Positions 63,585 through 64,000 of a DNA stretch of 64,000 bases are shown here, piece after piece. The translations under genes and the position numbers were made by a program. The notes beneath the pieces were generated by a model. The model ran no database searches. It was not told where the DNA came from and saw only the letters and a program-made list of their open reading frames with translations. The DNA is taken from the NCBI RefSeq assembly GCF_000422885.1, contig NZ_KE383942.1, positions 534,060 through 598,059 of the forward strand, read 5' to 3'. Each line of letters opens with the position of its first letter. The first letter of the stretch is position 1. Origin of the DNA: Ottowia thiooxydans DSM 14619. Its GTDB lineage: Bacteria; Pseudomonadota; Gammaproteobacteria; Burkholderiales; Burkholderiaceae_C.

Positions 63585-64000
63585 TGTATAGACCGGGGAC
63601 ATGGTGGACACATGTTCGGAGACATGGTGGACACATCAAGCTAGAGCATCAAGCAGCCCAATAGGAGCAAAGCGATGCCATGGCAGGAGAAGTCCGCAAT
63701 GTCACTACGCGAAGAATTCGTTGCACTAGCGCAGCACGACGGCACCAACATCCGGGCGCTGTGTCGCGGTCTCGGAATCAGTCCCACCACGGGCTACAAA
63801 TGGCTTGAGCGCTCTCGCCGCGAGCAGCCTCTGAGCGACTTGAGTCGAAGGCCCATGCACTCTCCAAAGCGCAGCTCAGCCGAGTTTGAGCAGCAGGTGT
63901 GCCAGTTGCGTGAACAGCACCCTGCATGGGGTGCTCGCAAGTTGGCCACTCGATTGAGCGATCTTGGTCTGGCTGTGCCCGCGGTGAGCACGGTGCACGC
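63585..64000 (+). mobile_element. Left end of an IS481-type insertion element, incomplete
   Basis: The left end begins at or near TGTATAGACC, directly after the family C repeat breaks off. It includes two close copies of GACATGGTGGACACAT, at about 63597 and 63620, and a transposase gene that runs off the window. The right end, and hence the target duplication, are outside the window. Confidence 0.75.
63675..64000 (+). CDS. IS481-family transposase, 5' part
   Basis: An open frame of about 109 residues from the ATG at 63675 (AGGAG 8 bases before). It begins MPWQEKSAMSLREEFVAL and shows a helix-turn-helix NIRALCRGLGISPTTGYKWL and a following REQHPAWGARKLATRL, typical of IS481 transposases. The DDE catalytic core lies beyond the window end, so intactness cannot be judged. 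Confidence 0.85.
   Translation, partial: MPWQEKSAMSLREEFVALAQHDGTNIRALCRGLGISPTTGYKWLERSRREQPLSDLSRRPMHSPKRSSAEFEQQVCQLREQHPAWGARKLATRLSDLGLAVPAVSTVH

Overview
The window looks like a chromosomal segment of a GC-rich betaproteobacterium, most likely family Comamonadaceae (Acidovorax/Comamonas/Delftia-like). The grounds are three Bug-type (TctC-like) periplasmic binding proteins plus a TctAB pair, a LivKHMGF set, an IPTL-CTERM protein, the M16-M16...rsmD-coaD and recJ...lolC-lolD neighbourhoods, and the types of intergenic repeat. The assignment is by family content and gene order; no database search was run. I see no tRNA, rRNA, CRISPR array, prophage or replication origin.

Layout. 1-2.05 kb: the 3' tail of a gene, a terminator, an unknown membrane protein and a DUF924 protein. 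2.08-9.05 kb (minus strand) is an iron module: ECF sigma (FecI-like), FecR, a TonB receptor with a signalling domain, a PepSY membrane protein, a small membrane protein and a flavin-dependent halogenase-like enzyme, with a good Fur-box match in front of the sigma gene. 9.5-17.7 kb (plus) is a second, divergent iron module: ECF sigma, FecR, TonB receptor, PepSY protein, DUF3649, DUF3325, a DUF4198-like secreted protein and a divergent Fur-family regulator. The pair suggests two surface-signalled ferric-siderophore systems with inner-membrane reductive release.

17.7-22.3 kb: RNB-family exoribonuclease, AMACR-like CoA transferase and a Sel1/TPR membrane protein. 22.5-25.2 kb: pobA, a divergent IclR-type (PobR-like) regulator and a VOC protein, for 4-hydroxybenzoate catabolism. 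25.3-33.4 kb: a short palindromic element, a Bug protein, MarR, tctB-tctA, an OmpR/QseC-type two-component system, a YgiW-like OB-fold protein and a TerB-DUF697 protein. 33.4-38.1 kb: IPTL-CTERM protein, a GntR/FCD regulator with a palindromic operator, a second Bug protein, DUF1028 and a PPOX-class flavoprotein. 38.1-43 kb: a branched-chain amino acid/aromatic-type ABC importer. 43.5-47 kb: an FAD protein of the SelD-associated type, ftsY and selD in one direction. 47.1-50.5 kb: a third Bug protein, an amidase and a divergent LysR regulator with a perfect inverted repeat between them. 50.7-56.2 kb: an M16 peptidase pair (one member without the zinc motif), a solute-binding protein, rsmD and coaD. 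56.3-63.1 kb: fpr, recJ, a phosphoglycerate-mutase-like protein, a second copy of the palindromic element, lolC and lolD. The end (63.1-64 kb) is a second copy of a long intergenic repeat, interrupted by the left end of an IS481-type element that runs off the window.

Most of the window is ordinary housekeeping, nutrient-uptake and regulatory content. The less ordinary material is the pair of iron-signalling modules with an attached halogenase-like enzyme and Fur paralogue, the selD-ftsY-FAD protein arrangement, several well-formed palindromic operators, and three families of dispersed intergenic repeat whose copies within the window can be compared directly, including compensatory base changes in their stems.
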